NCBI GenBank assembly: GCA_026874595.1
Contig: CM049318.1
Coordinates: forward strand, 58,624,250-58,688,249
Direction of reading: 5' to 3'
DNA length: 64,000 nt
Source of the DNA: Sipunculus nudus
Taxonomy: Eukaryota > Annelida > Sipuncula > Golfingiida > Sipunculidae
Below the pieces are notes generated by a model that saw only the letters and a list, made by a program, of their open reading frames with translations, did no database searches and was not told where the DNA came from. The translations under genes were made by a program, and so were the position numbers. This document shows, one piece after another, positions 1-14,400 of the stretch (positions are counted from its first letter, which is position 1; the number at the start of each line of letters is the position of its first letter).

Positions 1-1744
1 AACCAGGCGGGACATACTCCCCCCCCCCCCACACACACACACATTTTTTTGGCAAATTACATAAATGTAAATTTATCATTAAATACATGCTAGTTAAACA
101 GTGTCGCAAATTTCCTCAAAAATCAATTAAATGCATCGTTTCATCAATGAGCAAAATATTATCTCCCTGTTTAAGTACTAAAGTAGTACTAAGCCAATAG
201 ACGTTCGAATAAAACTTATCATGCAGGTTTTATTGATTACAAATCTTAAGGAAAACAGTCTTACTTTTTGGTTGATTTTTGAACAATATTCGCTGTAATT
301 TAATACCCAAATTGCTCCAACATAGCCTACATATTGATTATAAATTTTCCACAGCTCATTAACCCTCCCACGCCAAACCCTTCAGACGGTTCACACACTA
401 AAAATGTGAGGATTCAATGAAAAGACTTGTCCCCCCCCCCCCCCCCAAACACACACACACCGTGAACTGGGTCCTGGATCTACCACTAATAACATTATTA
501 TCTCCATCTCTCCACAGGTATATTTATATGGGATATTTATTTTTAGCATTCTTTTCCCTTCTTTTTCTTATTATTATGTCACTTTTTTCATCCGATTACA
601 GTCATATTTACCAAGATCTACCAAGCAACACGGCTTAGTAGGCCTTTCTATTGGGCTGGCAGGCCTAACATGAGTCGTGATATGATCCATATAGAAGAAT
701 GAATCCCAGTGGTCCTCCATTATGTTGCATTCATATCGTGGTAAACAGCCCAATCATCTTAACATTAAGCCACAAATGAAAATTTAACCTAAAGAATACA
801 TGTTAACTCACAACCCAAACTCCATCTCTGTGGTAACGAGTCGTTTCCCGCACCGCTTACAAGGTGGCTGCCATACAGTAACCCGTGCAAGCTATGGTTG
901 TTTTTATAAGGTCAGAAATTTAACATACATGCAGAGGGAATTACCATTATACTGAGTTAAAAGGAATTTTTTCTCGCTCATGTTAGGTGTTGATACCAAA
1001 AAAATTAACTGTTGGTATGATTTATATCAAATGACAGCGTACGTGTTGGCCATGAGGCGTTGTCAGACATGACGAATATATTGAAAAATATTCGAAAATA
1101 TTTGCGTCCTCATAGAACCCTAAAGTGCGTTCCTCACTGAATGATGTAACGGATCTCTGATAGCCAGTACGCTGGTCGTTGTGTCTCTAATGTCAGATGA
1201 GCCGAAATTGCGCTTAAATGTACCTTACTATTGTTCAATTACTCTGACCGAGTTCAGTGCCCTTGATCTATGTTTTAAGGTCATAGGGGTCACAATTTTT
1301 TTTAACGTCGAATATCTTCTTATCAATAAAGGGTACAGACAAATGGATAAAAATGTCATCATCAAATCTTTTGCAAATCACTAGTGCAGAACCATATGAG
1401 ATAGGTGACTCAACACATTTTTTTTTCAGTTAGATAAGATGAACCAATTGACCTTGAAAGTTACAGGCATATATTTGTCATGTACAATGTAGGAGTGCAG
1501 TGCCGAGTTTGGTAGCGACATCTGTAATAGTTTTTGAATAATATGCATTTTGCAACAATGTGACGTCAACATTTTCAGCTCATCTGTGAATACTCGAGAT
1601 GGAACGACCAGGTTTCATTTATGCTTTACAGAACAAATAGTTCTTCCAGATTATTAGAGACAGATAAATTGTTGAATATGTAGGAAAAGGGAATGTCGGT
1701 GGGTGGAGTGATAGGCTGAGACCTGTGGCTGTCGTTTGACAGTA

Positions 1745-1776
<32 letters not shown>

Positions 1777-2244
1777 ACAATATTGGGTTGGGGTTAAATA
1801 TGGTTAATCCCGTTACAAGGGTCTGCGTGTGTGTATGGAGGGGGAATTCCACAATCCGAATGGAAATTCCACCTGTGCATGCAAACGGCTTTCGTCGGAC
1901 AAATATTTACCCTTCATAACATACATACATAATAACACTTCTTCCTCCCATCCCGACAACGTGTCCCTTATGTCGTCATGCATATTTACATGTGAGTCCG
2001 TAACCTACCTGATCATGGTAAAAGCGTCCAAATGGAGCAATGCTTCTCAGCTAAAAAATACAAGGTAACCTTGATATGTTTCGAGCTCTATCCACTAATG
2101 TCCATCTATGTAACGTCTTCTGTACATAAGAAAGGAAAACAAAAATATGTCAGCGAGAGGTAAACGGAATTAATGGTAATGGCTTGGTTATATTAAAGTA
2201 CGAAATCCATATTAAAAGAAACCTGTGTTTATGTTTTACCTTAG
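1..2244. other. Non-coding stretch before the first visible exon (probably intron of gene 1)
   Basis: I see no exon here with convincing splice sites and protein-like codons. The stretch contains C-runs followed by CA repeats near 20-44 and 430-460, and an (ATT)n microsatellite at about 1743-1776. Because the first recognisable exon at 2245 begins in mid-codon, at least one more 5' exon of gene 1 must lie upstream. This stretch is therefore most likely intron. Confidence 0.5.
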
Positions 2245-2416
2245 ATACGGATGTAGTGGCAATGGCAATAGACTTCAAAACCAACAGATTATACTTCACT
2301 ACCCTGTATGATAAAACTGTCACAGGGATTTCTCTCCCATATGGAGCTACTGGAACTCAACGACGACTCGAAAGTTGCGTTGTGTCCTTTGGAATCGCAC
2401 TTGATGAAATCAACAG
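2245..2416 (+). CDS. Gene 1 exon: YWTD-like propeller repeat
   Basis: The acceptor is TTAG at 2241-2244 and the donor is AG|GTACGT. The exon starts two bases into a codon and ends two bases into one. The peptide runs from TDVVAMAIDF through NRLYFTTLYDKTVTGISL to FGIALDEINR, which has the spacing of LDL-receptor class B repeats although the W of YWTD is replaced. Confidence 0.7.
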
Positions 2417-5400
2417 GTACGTGTGGCAAAAGGATGCCACGAGAGTTAATGAAAAAGGGCACATTCTAATAAAAACAAACAAAAGAACCAATGAATCAGA
2501 TAAAGTCAAGATTATTTTTAAGTTACAAAATAATTAGCAACCTAAAAGAGCATATACGTTATCTTTTATTAGACATTATTCATTTAACTACGTTTTGTCG
2601 AATATTTGATAAAAAAGAGGATGTTTATTTTCAAATATTGAATTTATTTTAAATCAACTAAACAATTCATAGAAATAAACAAAAATTGGGTGATCCTTTA
2701 TGTTTTTTTATAATAATTTCTTTTACCCAGTAATATAAATAGAATATAACATCATCAACTCCTATACAGTTAAAATGAGCCCTGCACCAGGTTTAAACTT
2801 AGCTCTGCCAAAATGCGTAAACTAAAGGAGATCCCATATACCGATAGACCTAACTCCTTGCCAGTACTTGTCAAAGGAATAGTCGGTCAGAGACCCGTAT
2901 TTTAGCAATACAATGTGCCGCGAGGTGGCAGTACCTGTTCGTAGCGTTCCGATACAGCAAAAACACGTTTGACTGCTCTGTCAGCTGAAGGAATTTTTTC
3001 TTACTATTAGCCAATCTGAACCAGTCTAGTATCAAATGACATACTTATTTTTTTGGGTCTAATATTACTTTTAAATTGATTCTTGAGTCATATCATATGA
3101 AGGGTTAATTTAATTTGCAGTGTACTTAATAAGGTTCTAGTATACTGATTTAATTTAATGCAACGAATAAAAGTTCTGTTTTATGAATAATTACTGGAAT
3201 ATTTTAGCATGACAGTACTAATGATATGATAGTATGCGATATATTTTTTTCCATTTGTAGACAAATGTACATAGCCTGCACAGATGGACAGATTGTTCGT
3301 GCCAGTTTAAATAGTTTGGAATTTACCACAATTGGGCACAGAATAGCTGTTTATCTAACTGACCTGACATTGGACCATCTAGGTACAGTGTACGTTTATA
3401 ATTCTGGTGTTAACGTTATTTGTTAAATATATCATTTTATTCTTATATGTAAGCATTGTAGATATGTTTTATTAATTTATATTTTATTATATATTATATT
3501 ATATTTATTATTATAAACTTTGATTTATATTTTCAGGGAAGGATTTGTACACGTGCGGTAGAAGAGGAGTGTATAAATTATCTCTTGTGAAGGACGCACT
3601 TTCTTATTCACAGATTTATCGTGGGAACTGTAGGAACTTAGACTTTAGCAGGGATCAACTCTTTACATCAAAGACAAGGTCTGTATAAACATTTTCAAAA
3701 ATTTAATGCAAAATAACGGAAAGTTAGATGTTAGGGCAGAAACATACACGTTTGCATTTATAATTGAAAACTCGGTAGTCACTCTGAATTAAGTTTTGTT
3801 GTCTTCTTGCTCTCCCATCTGTCGTCTATAGACAGGGTACAAATTCGTAATAGTGAGACTTAGGTATTTTATACTTGGCATTCCTATTCGGTTCTACATA
3901 TTTAATATGTATACCAAACTTAGGTTTTCTTCGTGTCGAATATTCCTTTACAATGATCATGCAATAGATCATACAACTAAAATTATAAAACAATTCAATA
4001 CATATTCCGGTCATTATGCACATACTTCGCGATTCTGTACTGTGATAACTGTTAGTGATCATTTGGATCCTTCATATTTTACCCCCATATGCAAGACCTG
4101 GGGTGCCACCTACATATTCCTTCATTTTTACACCAACTAACTGGTAATTTTAAGGTTCACTTTCTACAGTAATTCCAGCTTCAGTACAGTGTGGATATAT
4201 TTGGCATTTGGTTTAAAATTAAGAAAGACATTTTTAAAAGTTTGAAAAATTAATAATATCGAGTATATCAGTTTTTCAGAAATACCATTAATGGTTTGAA
4301 ATTCCATTAATATTTTGAGTAAACCTTGATACAGAGAGATCATGTATCATCGATAGCTGCATTAGTTTATGGATGTGCGCTACGAATATTGATATTTAAT
4401 AGCTTATTTATTTAATGTATGTAGTCTGCCGAGCAATCTGTAATGATTTTTCTTCTTCTGTATTTTTCTTCCAATGTATTTAACTCCGAGTCAGCAACTA
4501 GACAGCTTCATTACGAGACACCAGTTATTTGTGTATTATAGTGTTAAACCTAATTTTATTCTTTACTTTTTTATTTTTTTTTTTCAGTTAGGTGATCATA
4601 CTGAGCACTAACGGTACTATACTGGACGTGCTCCCATCCTTCGGTCATCTCTGGGCCGTCAAGGTGGTTAGGTCGTCAGATATATCTGGTTTGTATAAAC
4701 ACCATCTTCATATGATAAAATAACACAGTACTGTTATTATTCAAGTATTTGGTGCAATAGTATATTAATTCAATCTAATTAAAAGCTACGTATATATAAT
4801 TGAATAATAAAAACCAGGTCATGCTGTGAAAAGAAGGCACAAATTGCAAATATTTGACCTAATGTGAATTTGTGATCCTACCGATAATATACATCATACT
4901 AAGTAACTAAGAACAATTAAATTTTCTCTTCATCGAAGAAATTATGACGTTTCTCTATATTATCTTCAAGTCGATCTGCCTATATTCCGACATTTTATTG
5001 TCTGCTCTCCGACATCTGAGAAGTCAACAATCGAGGAGTATATGAATGTCAGTTCTTGTCTTATGGGTCTGTCATCTTATTTTAATAAATATTCAGGAAA
5101 TGGCGCCTTTGTTTAATTTGTTTACATGTAACTAAGCAAGTACGTTACGTTATATTTTCCTTTAAAATACTTTCCAGCATATACGAACGGGGCCACAGGT
5201 TCTTTGGGCACATCTGCAGCGCTAACGGAGACGACAGACATCGCGAGCACTCCACCTCTGAGCGAGCCAGCCAGTGTCCTTACGTACATGCTTGCTGTGG
5301 CATTTGGAATTTCATCTTTGTTTCTTGTGTTTGGTGCAGCAGGAATGTTCTACCTTCGTAGACGGTATAAACTTCATACACTGTCAGCAATTTTACATTA

Positions 5401-8400
5401 ACAGTTCAAATAAGGATTAATACTTTAAATAAGGCTCGCTTATATTTCAATTTTTTTAAATAAAACTTCGGTGTCAATTGTATGTAAGCGAGCTAACATG
5501 AAATAAAAAGTTAAATTACAATCTAAATCATATTTAAAGCATTTTCCTGATGAATTACTATGTGACTTAATGTATCAGAAAATGTTTCCCACTCTTGTCT
5601 TCATCTGTCATCCAGCTGGCACAAACTCCACCTAATATCCCCAACTAATAATCTCAAACTTAATATCTCATGATTTCTCTCATTTGTTTTACTTTCCTCA
5701 AGTTGATCTTCCTTTGAGATTGGTATCAGATTTGAGGAAACGTAATTCTATAAAAGAAGGTGCCAACTCTAGGGTACAAATGCTGAATAGTCCGATGGAA
5801 TAATGATTACGGAAACAAGATATTTTTTACAAGACTGATACTTATTATTCTGTGCAAAATTATCTTTATGCAAAGCATCTTATCTTAACTTGTTGGTAAA
5901 TGGTTTAATTAAAATAAGATTATGCATTACATTATTGAAAAAAAAAATATCACGTTTCACAGACAAAAGAGAAGAAGTTCTGTTCACAGCATGCAGCAAA
6001 TGGATGATGTAGAAAGTGGTGAATACGCATCGATACCCTCACGTCCTCAGAGCGAACAGGAATACGATGATATCGTGATGTAAGATGTTATATATTTATA
6101 TTTTACCCTTATTAATTAATATATCTCTAATATCTTGTATTCATGATGATCGATGTGAAACGTCGCCTCATATGGCTGCTAATGTAAGAGCGAGATGACA
6201 TAACGCGCCTGATTGTCTTTTAAATCAACTGTGGCTGCATTTTTTGTTCGCGAGGGTTCGAATTTTTCGCGAAAAAGAGAATTATGGCGAAAATAAAACT
6301 TTAATGAATAAAATATTTTATCGTCGAGGTCAAGTTAAAAGGAAAAAGACTGATATTATGAATAACAATAGATCTTGGATGTGCAAATGTTGCTGTTATA
6401 AATCATATAAGATCTTTCCATTTATTTTTGATAAACAATAATTTCCACTAGTTCGATATTCCCTTGGGTTCAGGTGCAATTGGTAAGATTTTTGCGCATA
6501 TGTAATTTGATATAATTAATTTATTAAATAACAATATGCCGAAATTAAAACAATCGTAAAACGCTGAAGATTGGAAGTTGCCAAATGTTATCTTCACCAC
6601 CAACCACAGTATGACTTGCATGGGATATAGAAAATGAACATCGTGGAAAATCGTAACCAGTGTTGTAAAAGGGAATCTCACAATATAGACATTTATCCAC
6701 ACTCATCCTTTTCTTTTCTCTTTAATTCTATTTGACATCGTATTTTCTAGATAAATATTCGGAATAAAGTGAACCCTATTTGCTGCCCCCCCCCCCCCCC
6801 CCCACCCCTGCTCTCAACCAAAGACCTTCTTTAAGACAAATCTTATGCATATCGGGGGGTTTCAGTGCACCCTGCACTTAAACAACGACCTTTTTTAAGA
6901 CAATTTTTATGCATGACACCAGTTGACCCCTCCCTGCAAAGAAATCCTGGATCCACGCCTGTAATGCTTCTTGATACTCTTAAGATATGATTTATTAATG
7001 AGCTGAATACCTAAAATGAGCTTTATTATACTTCAAAGGCATGAGACTGGTCTTCTGACACCTGTGTCGACTTCGGAAACTGTACTTGTCGGTGGTGGCG
7101 GTTTGCAATCACAGAGCGCCCAAATCACGAGTAAATCCAGCTACATGGACATGTAAGCATATCATTACACCCGTTACTTTATTACTTGATCCGTTTGTGA
7201 AAACAATTGATAATAACTATTCTGGATAATATGAGTCAATATTAATTTTAGGAAAGGAGCTGGAAGTAATGCGAAGTCCGAGGACACGTCCGATTTGGTG
7301 TCACCAGATAACAAGAAACCTGAGACTTCGGATTACCTGACACCACTGCCGTCATCAGACATGATACCCGTGCCGTCTTTGGAAAATAAACAATACAGGG
7401 ATGATGTTTCGCAAATCGAAAGTGAAATCTGTGACTTGGACATGTAAGTATCTCTGTAAAATTGATCACTCTGAATTTACATTGGAAATAAGAAATAAGA
7501 GGTATTTTAATACATGCTGTAATTGTTCTCGAGTTACAATAGTTCTTGACATGGCTAATCATCTTATAATTAAGGACTTAAGTACGAAGTTGATTTTTTA
7601 GCAGAAAGCTTCGCTTCCGATTATTGGTAAATTGAAAATATTTTTTATATTTTCAGAAGAGAAGCGCACGGTACTAGTGAACATGTGTCAGATATCGAAA
7701 TTGAAAGTAACGGAGCCGACACTAAATCCAAGGACCCTGCCTTTGTCAGCGAATACAGGGAGACAAACGTGTAAGAATCATTAAAATTGTCTTACGTGCC
7801 ACCCAGATGGTTTTGTGAAAATCAAGAATGTCATATTACAGCATTAATTTATTTCAGAGATGATCTTAACCTAGCCAGCCTTATCTCGGGTACGCTGTCA
7901 CTGGAAAACGGGGAGACAAGTGTGATATAAATAAACTTATAAAATAAACACGGATAAATAGGGCTGTAATTTGTTTTTAATAATGCGTTTTCTGTCAGTA
8001 TGAGTAAGTAAATAATGTTGGTTTGTTAAAATCAGGGTAGTTTTACTGTCTAAAAATGCATCACCATTAAATATACTTGCAGAGAAGATCAAACAAATAA
8101 GGAATACGTCAGGCCAGACAGACCTAGCGTGAGTGTACCAGATCCTGTATACACCCCTCTAACCCGAGGTCATCAGTCTGATGGTCACAAGGACAGAGAG
8201 AGCAGGTTAGCAAGTAACATATCTATCTACTCCTTTTTTTTAAGTTAGTTATTAATCAGGGCGGTTATGATTCAATGTATCAATTTTTTTTCTTCTTTCA
8301 ACAAATAATAAGTTGTACACATTAAAGGGAAAGATAATGTACTTGCTGATTGCTTATAAGGGTGTTTATGAAATGTTGTAAACAAGATGTTTATGTAATG

Positions 8401-11400
8401 TTGTAAATAAGATGATTTTTAAGATGTTGTAAAATGTTAGTGATTGTGATCGCAAAAAGAAAGTTTTCCGAGAAAACTTTCTTTTTTCTTACAGGAGGGG
8501 GAGTGTTACAGGTGCTCTTTTTATTATGTGACACGGGCGTAACTCCTGTTGTGGCACTCGTGTCTGACCGCGTGTTGCATTCTATGTCTAATCCGTACTT
8601 GTTGGACTTTCGTTGTCATGTGATCCTTGAGCTTTCACGCCTGGTCGTGGATCACGTGATGAGCCTGGTGTGTAGAGATACACAGCGTTATTTTTCTAGA
8701 GAATTCCTGAAGCGCGTGTTTAATGTGATTGTGCAAGATCTTATAGCCTGTTCGAGAAGTGGAAAATTTCCGGCTTGGGGTGAAGAGTATATAAGGGGCT
8801 CTGTTTAAACGACAGGAGAGAGAGAACAGCAGAGCAGATTCCAGCGGACGCAGATGCGCGTGTCAGGACCTAATCCGACGAATGCGGCAATTATAGATGT
8901 TCAAAGACCTTCTCCTGGATTTTATGCATTTGGACTTCAGTTTACTTTCTAGGTTTTGCAAGAAATTACCTCTGGACTGTCATTCTCATAGAGTTTACAT
9001 TTAAAGGACTTATCATGGTGACGGTATTGGTATCCAGGTACTGTACCATTATCTTTCTGTGTGATTGTATTGACGTGTTACTACACCGCTGTTTTACTGT
9101 ATAGTTGTATTGATTTAGTGTATTGTATTGTTAGTGTTGTTTTAAGAATAAATGATAGTTATTTGTTAACAAAAAAACTACTGACTTCTTTATTTTTTCC
9201 CCTAGACATTTCACGCTGCTTAGTGTTACAGAATCTGATTTTTTTATCTCCGTTACGAAATTTGTGTTCATCACGCATACGTGATCTCTTGATATTAGGT
9301 TCCGTAACAAAAAATTTGGGGCTCTCGTCGGGATCCTTAATAGTTTTAAAATTTATTAGGCCTTGACCTGGACGTTGTTTTTCATACGTTGTTTACAAGA
9401 TTACATATTGTTTACAGTACATTGATTACAGGATTTATTTCTGTGGTTTTTTGTTATTGTTTTGACATCTTAACATGGAAGATTTCAAACTGAGACATTT
9501 GTTGAAGATCCCGATCCTGATCAACTTGAAGAGTTGTCAAAAGAACAGTTGTTGCGTTTCGGACAACACTTAGGGCTAAGTGTGAAAAAATCTTTCAGAA
9601 AGCCTGATATCATTGCTAAAATCATGCAAGATCTTATTTGCAAAGGTTTAATTGAAGAGACTAAAGTTGAAACATCAAAAAATGATAGCCACAAAATGTC
9701 CTTTACTAGCAAATCAAACCAGTCATTCACAAACAAGAATGTAAATCAGTATGGTCAAAAGAAGTTTAAAGCGAAGTCACCCAGTACAAGTAGTCCTGAT
9801 AGTTCAGCAAAGCCCATAGCTACATCTCAGTCCACGTCCACTGTGTCTAAGTCCAACAAAGACCAGTCATATGGCTAAGTCCTTTTATGACTCTTGCGAG
9901 AGTATTTCAAATGAGGCCAGGTCCTCTTATGACAAACAGAAGTTTGTTTCTGCTGAGGAAAATTCCTCTGTTGACTCCAATGAGGAGTTTGGTAAGGATG
10001 TAGATTCCTTAAATGACTCTGAAACAGAGTTTATGACTGACACTGTCAATGTCAGTTCTTTGTTTGATGAAGCTGAGGTAGTAGATTCCTCTCCTGATTC
10101 TGAAATGGAGTTATTTGCATGATGGTTTTGTATTACTTTCAAGTGATTTTTCAGATTCTACCCCTATTAGAATTTTGAGGGACACTAGTTCAGGCCAGAC
10201 TCTCATGTATGCAAACACTTTGCCATTTTTTGGTAGGTCCTTAACTGGTGCACATGCACTTGTTAATGGTGTGTTTTCAGACTAGCCATCTTCAGTTCCG
10301 CTTCACAGTGTACATTTAAAGTCAGATTTGATTTCTGAGAATATTACTGTGGGCATAAGAACTACTTTACTCTTTAAGGAAATTCAGTTGCTACTAGGAA
10401 ATGATGTTGCAGGTGATAAAGTACAGCCTGTACCAATAGTGACAGAAAAGCCATCATTTGATCAGGACACTGATCTTGAAAGTCGGGAAATTCCTGGTTT
10501 GTATCCTTCATGTGCTGTAACTAGATCTATGGCCAAGAAAAACACATGAGGATAATGGTCTAGATGATAACAATCTGGGAGTCACAAGTGACTCGTCTAA
10601 TGACTCGCCCGTACAGGATACACCATTTTCAAGGTCAGAACTTATCGCGGAAGGACCCTGATAATTCATGTTTGTTTCCCAGGGTAGTTTCTAAAAATGA
10701 ACTGTCACAGAACCCAGTTTGTTTCTATGTCAAAAATGGAATGCTTATGCGTAAATGGCGACCACCTGATGTATGCGCTGATGATGAGTGGGCCATCAAA
10801 CATTAAATATTAATGCCCAAAAGCTTTCGCAGTGAAGTTCTAAGCATGGCACATGAGGCCCCTTTGTCTGGCCATTTAGGTATAAATAAAACTTATCAGA
10901 AAGTTAGTACACACTTCTATTGGCCTTACCTAAAGAAAGATGTTGTACAATATTGAAAATCATGCCATACATGCCAGATGGTAGGTAAGCCCAATCAGAA
11001 TCCTCCTAAGGCCCCACTTAGGCCTATTCCTGCTTTCGAGGAACCATTCAGAAGGATTATTGTTGATTGTGTTAGACCACTGCCCAAAACAAAATCTGGA
11101 CATGAATACTTGCTGACAATCATGTGCGCATCTACCAGGTACCCTGAGGCAATACCATTGCGCCAAATTAATGCCAAAAGTGTTGTCAAAGCTCTGACCA
11201 AGTTTTTTACAACTTTTGGATTACCAAAATCCGTCCAGTCTTACCAAGGGTCTAAATTTTATGTCTAGCTTATTCCAACAAGTTATGCTTGAGCTAGGTA
11301 TAAAACAGTACAGCTCTTCGCCATCCCGTCCTGAAAGTCAGGGCGCCCTCGAGCGTTTTCGCAAGACATTAAAATACATGATCAAGAATTATTGCTATGA

Positions 11401-14400
11401 CACACAGAAAGACTGGGATGAAGGAATCCATCTATTGCTGTTTGCTGTTAGAGAATCCTTTCAAGAGTCCTTGGGTTTCAGTCCCTTTGAACTAGTTTTC
11501 GGAAACACCGTTCGCGGACCATTGAAACTGCTTAAAGAAAAACTCTTGTGTGAAAATCCTGATTTTCTTAGTTTACTGCAGTATGTCTCAGACTTTCGTA
11601 CTAAACTGCAAAATGCTTGTGAGATTGCAAAGTCAAATCTAAATTCTGCACAAAGTAAAATGAAAACAAAGTATGACAAGCACACTGTTAGTAGGACGTT
11701 TGAGCCTGGTGAAAAGGTCCTTGCCTTACTTCCCATCCCTGGCAGACCTCTGGAAGCTAGGTATTTTGGTCCTTACATTGTTGACAAGAAATTCAGTGAT
11801 TTAAATTACATACCGTTGACACCAGATAGACGTAAGAAGAAACAACTGTGCCATGTTAACATGTTGAAATCATATTATGACAGAAATAAACATCAGATGT
11901 TGTACATAATGTTACTGCTGTAAATTGTGTAAACACTGACCCTGACCCAGTTTAAGTAGATACTGATTGTAAGTGTGATGTAGAAAATCAGTGTGGTACA
12001 GTACCATTAAAAAACTCAGACGTACTTTAAAACCTGGATGCCAAACTGTCACACCTTACCGCACATCAACAACAAGACCTCAAGAAACTTCTGCGGAATT
12101 ATGAACTGTTTATTGACATTCCATCGCGAACTAACATGTTGTGCCATGACGTCGATGTTGGCGAGGCAAGCGCAGTCAAGCAACATCCATATAGACTGAA
12201 TCCAGAAAAGCAAAAGTATCTACAGGATGAGATTCAGTATTTGCTGGACAATGATTTTATTGAACCTAGTAAGTGTAACTGGAGTTCACCATGTATTCTT
12301 GTGCCAAAACCTGTGTTGGAAGTTACCGTATGTGCACAGATTATCGAAAACTGAACTCTGTCACCAAGACTGACACGTTCCCGATTCCGAGGATTGATGA
12401 TTGTATTGATAGAGTCGGTAGCTCCAGGTATGTTTCAAAGTTTGACTTGCTAAAAGGATTCTGGCATGTTCCGCTGACAGAACGAGGGAAAAAAGTGTCC
12501 GCATTTGTGACGCCGCAAGGACTGTACCAGTATAAAGTTATGCCGTTTTGCATGAAGAATTCGCCAGCCACGTTCCAGCGCCTCATCCATATGATTGTCG
12601 AGGACATTCAGGGCTGCGACGCATATATTGATGACCTTATCGTGTACAGCGACACCTGGGAGAAACATCTGCAAATTCTTCGCGACCTCTTTGAAAGACT
12701 CAGTGAAGCACGTCTGACCGTCAACTTATTGAAATCAACTTAATGAAAGTTTTGTCATTCACAAGTAACATTTTTGGGTCATATTGTAGGTCAGGGTCAG
12801 GTAAAACCTGTTGATGCTGAAATAAGTGCTATTTCTGCATTTCCTAGACCAGAGAGCAAAAAGCAAATAATGCTTTTTCTTGGTATGGTTGGGTACTACA
12901 GGAAGTTTTGTCCAAATATTTCTGCTGTAGCTGAACCTTTGACTAATTTGTTAAAGAAGAAACAAAAGTTTGTATGGAATGTTTAGTGTGAAAATGCATT
13001 TCAGAATTTGAAAGCAATTCTGCAAAGTTAACAAGTTTTAGCAGCTCTAGACTTTTCTGTAACTTTGAAGTTAGCTGTAGATGCTAGTGATACTGCTGCT
13101 GTGTTGTTACAAGAAGTCAATGATTGCATAGATCATCCAATTTGTTTTTTCTCAAGAAAGTTTAATGCAAACCAGAAAAACTACTCCAATATTGAAAAAG
13201 AATGTTTGGCTTTGATTTTGGCGTTGCAACATTTTGAAGTTTGTTACTTCATCAGTCAGGCCTACCATTGTCTTTGGTGATCCAAATCCCCTCACGTTTA
13301 TGAACAAATTGAAGTGTAAAAATCAAAGATTTTTGAGATGGAGTTTGCTCTTTCAGGATTACAATCTTGATATCGTACACATTAAAGGGAAAGATAATGT
13401 ACTTGCTGATTGCTTATCGAGATGTTTATGAAATGTTGTAAACAGGATGTTTATGTAATGTTGTAAATAAAATGATTTTTAAGATGTTGTAAAATTTTAG
13501 TGATTGTGATCGCAAAAAAAGGTTTCCGAGAAAACTTTCTTTTTTCTTACAGGAGGGGGAGTGTTACAGGTGCTCTCTTTATTATGTGACACGGGCGTAA
13601 CTCCTGTTGTGGCACTCGTGTCTGGCCGCGTGTTGCATTCTATGTCTAATCCGTACTTGTTGGACTCTCGTTGTCATATCAGCCTTGAGCTTTCACGCCT
13701 GGTTGTGGGTCACGTGATGAGCCTGGTGTGTAGAGATACATAGTGCTGCTTTTCTATTAATTCCTGAAGCGCGTGTTTAATGTGATTGTGTAAGATCTGA
13801 TAGACTGTTAGAGAAGTTGAAAATTCCCGGCTTGGGGTGAAGAGTATATAAGGGACTGTTTTTAAACGGCAGGAGAGAGAACAGCAGAGCATATTCCAGC
13901 GGACGCAGAAGCGTGTGTCAGGACCTTATCCGACGAATGCGGCCATTATAGATGTTCAAAGACCTTCTCCTAGATTTTATGCATTTTGACTTCAGATTAC
14001 TTTCTGGGTTGTTGCAAGAACTTTCCACTGGACTGTCATTCTCATAGAGTTTACATTTAAAGGACTTATCGTGGTGACGGTATTGGTATCACTGTTTTAC
14101 TGTATAGTTGTATTGATTTAGTGTATTGTATTCTTAGGATTGTTTTAAGAATAAATTATAGTTATTTGTTAACAAAAAACCACTGACTTCTTTATTCATT
14201 CCCCTAGACATTTCCCGCTGCCTAGTGTTACGGAATCTGATTTTTTTTATCTTCGTTACAGAAGTTGTGTTCATCACGCATACGTGATATGTTTATATTA
14301 GGTTTCTTAACACATGATTATTTAAATTATAGGATTGATTAGAGAGGTAAACCTGACCCGTAATATGACATATGCGCTATTACTGGAGGAAATATCAAGG

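Larger units (their letters stand above)
8315..14312 (+). mobile_element. Gypsy-1: decayed Ty3/gypsy LTR element with extra internal tail before the left LTR
   Basis: LTRs at 8504-9309 and 13562-14312 both begin TGTTACAGG and end TAACA. Upstream of the left LTR, 8315-8503 repeats the element's own 3' internal end (13376-13561: RNase H C-terminus, spacer and purine tract). The structure is therefore tail-LTR-internal-LTR. The LTRs differ by indels (806 against 751 bp) and many substitutions, and all frames carry stops or shifts, so the insertion is old. Domain order is gag, protease, integrase, RT, RNase H. The flanks correspond to one point in the intron of the host's tandem unit. Confidence 0.85.
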
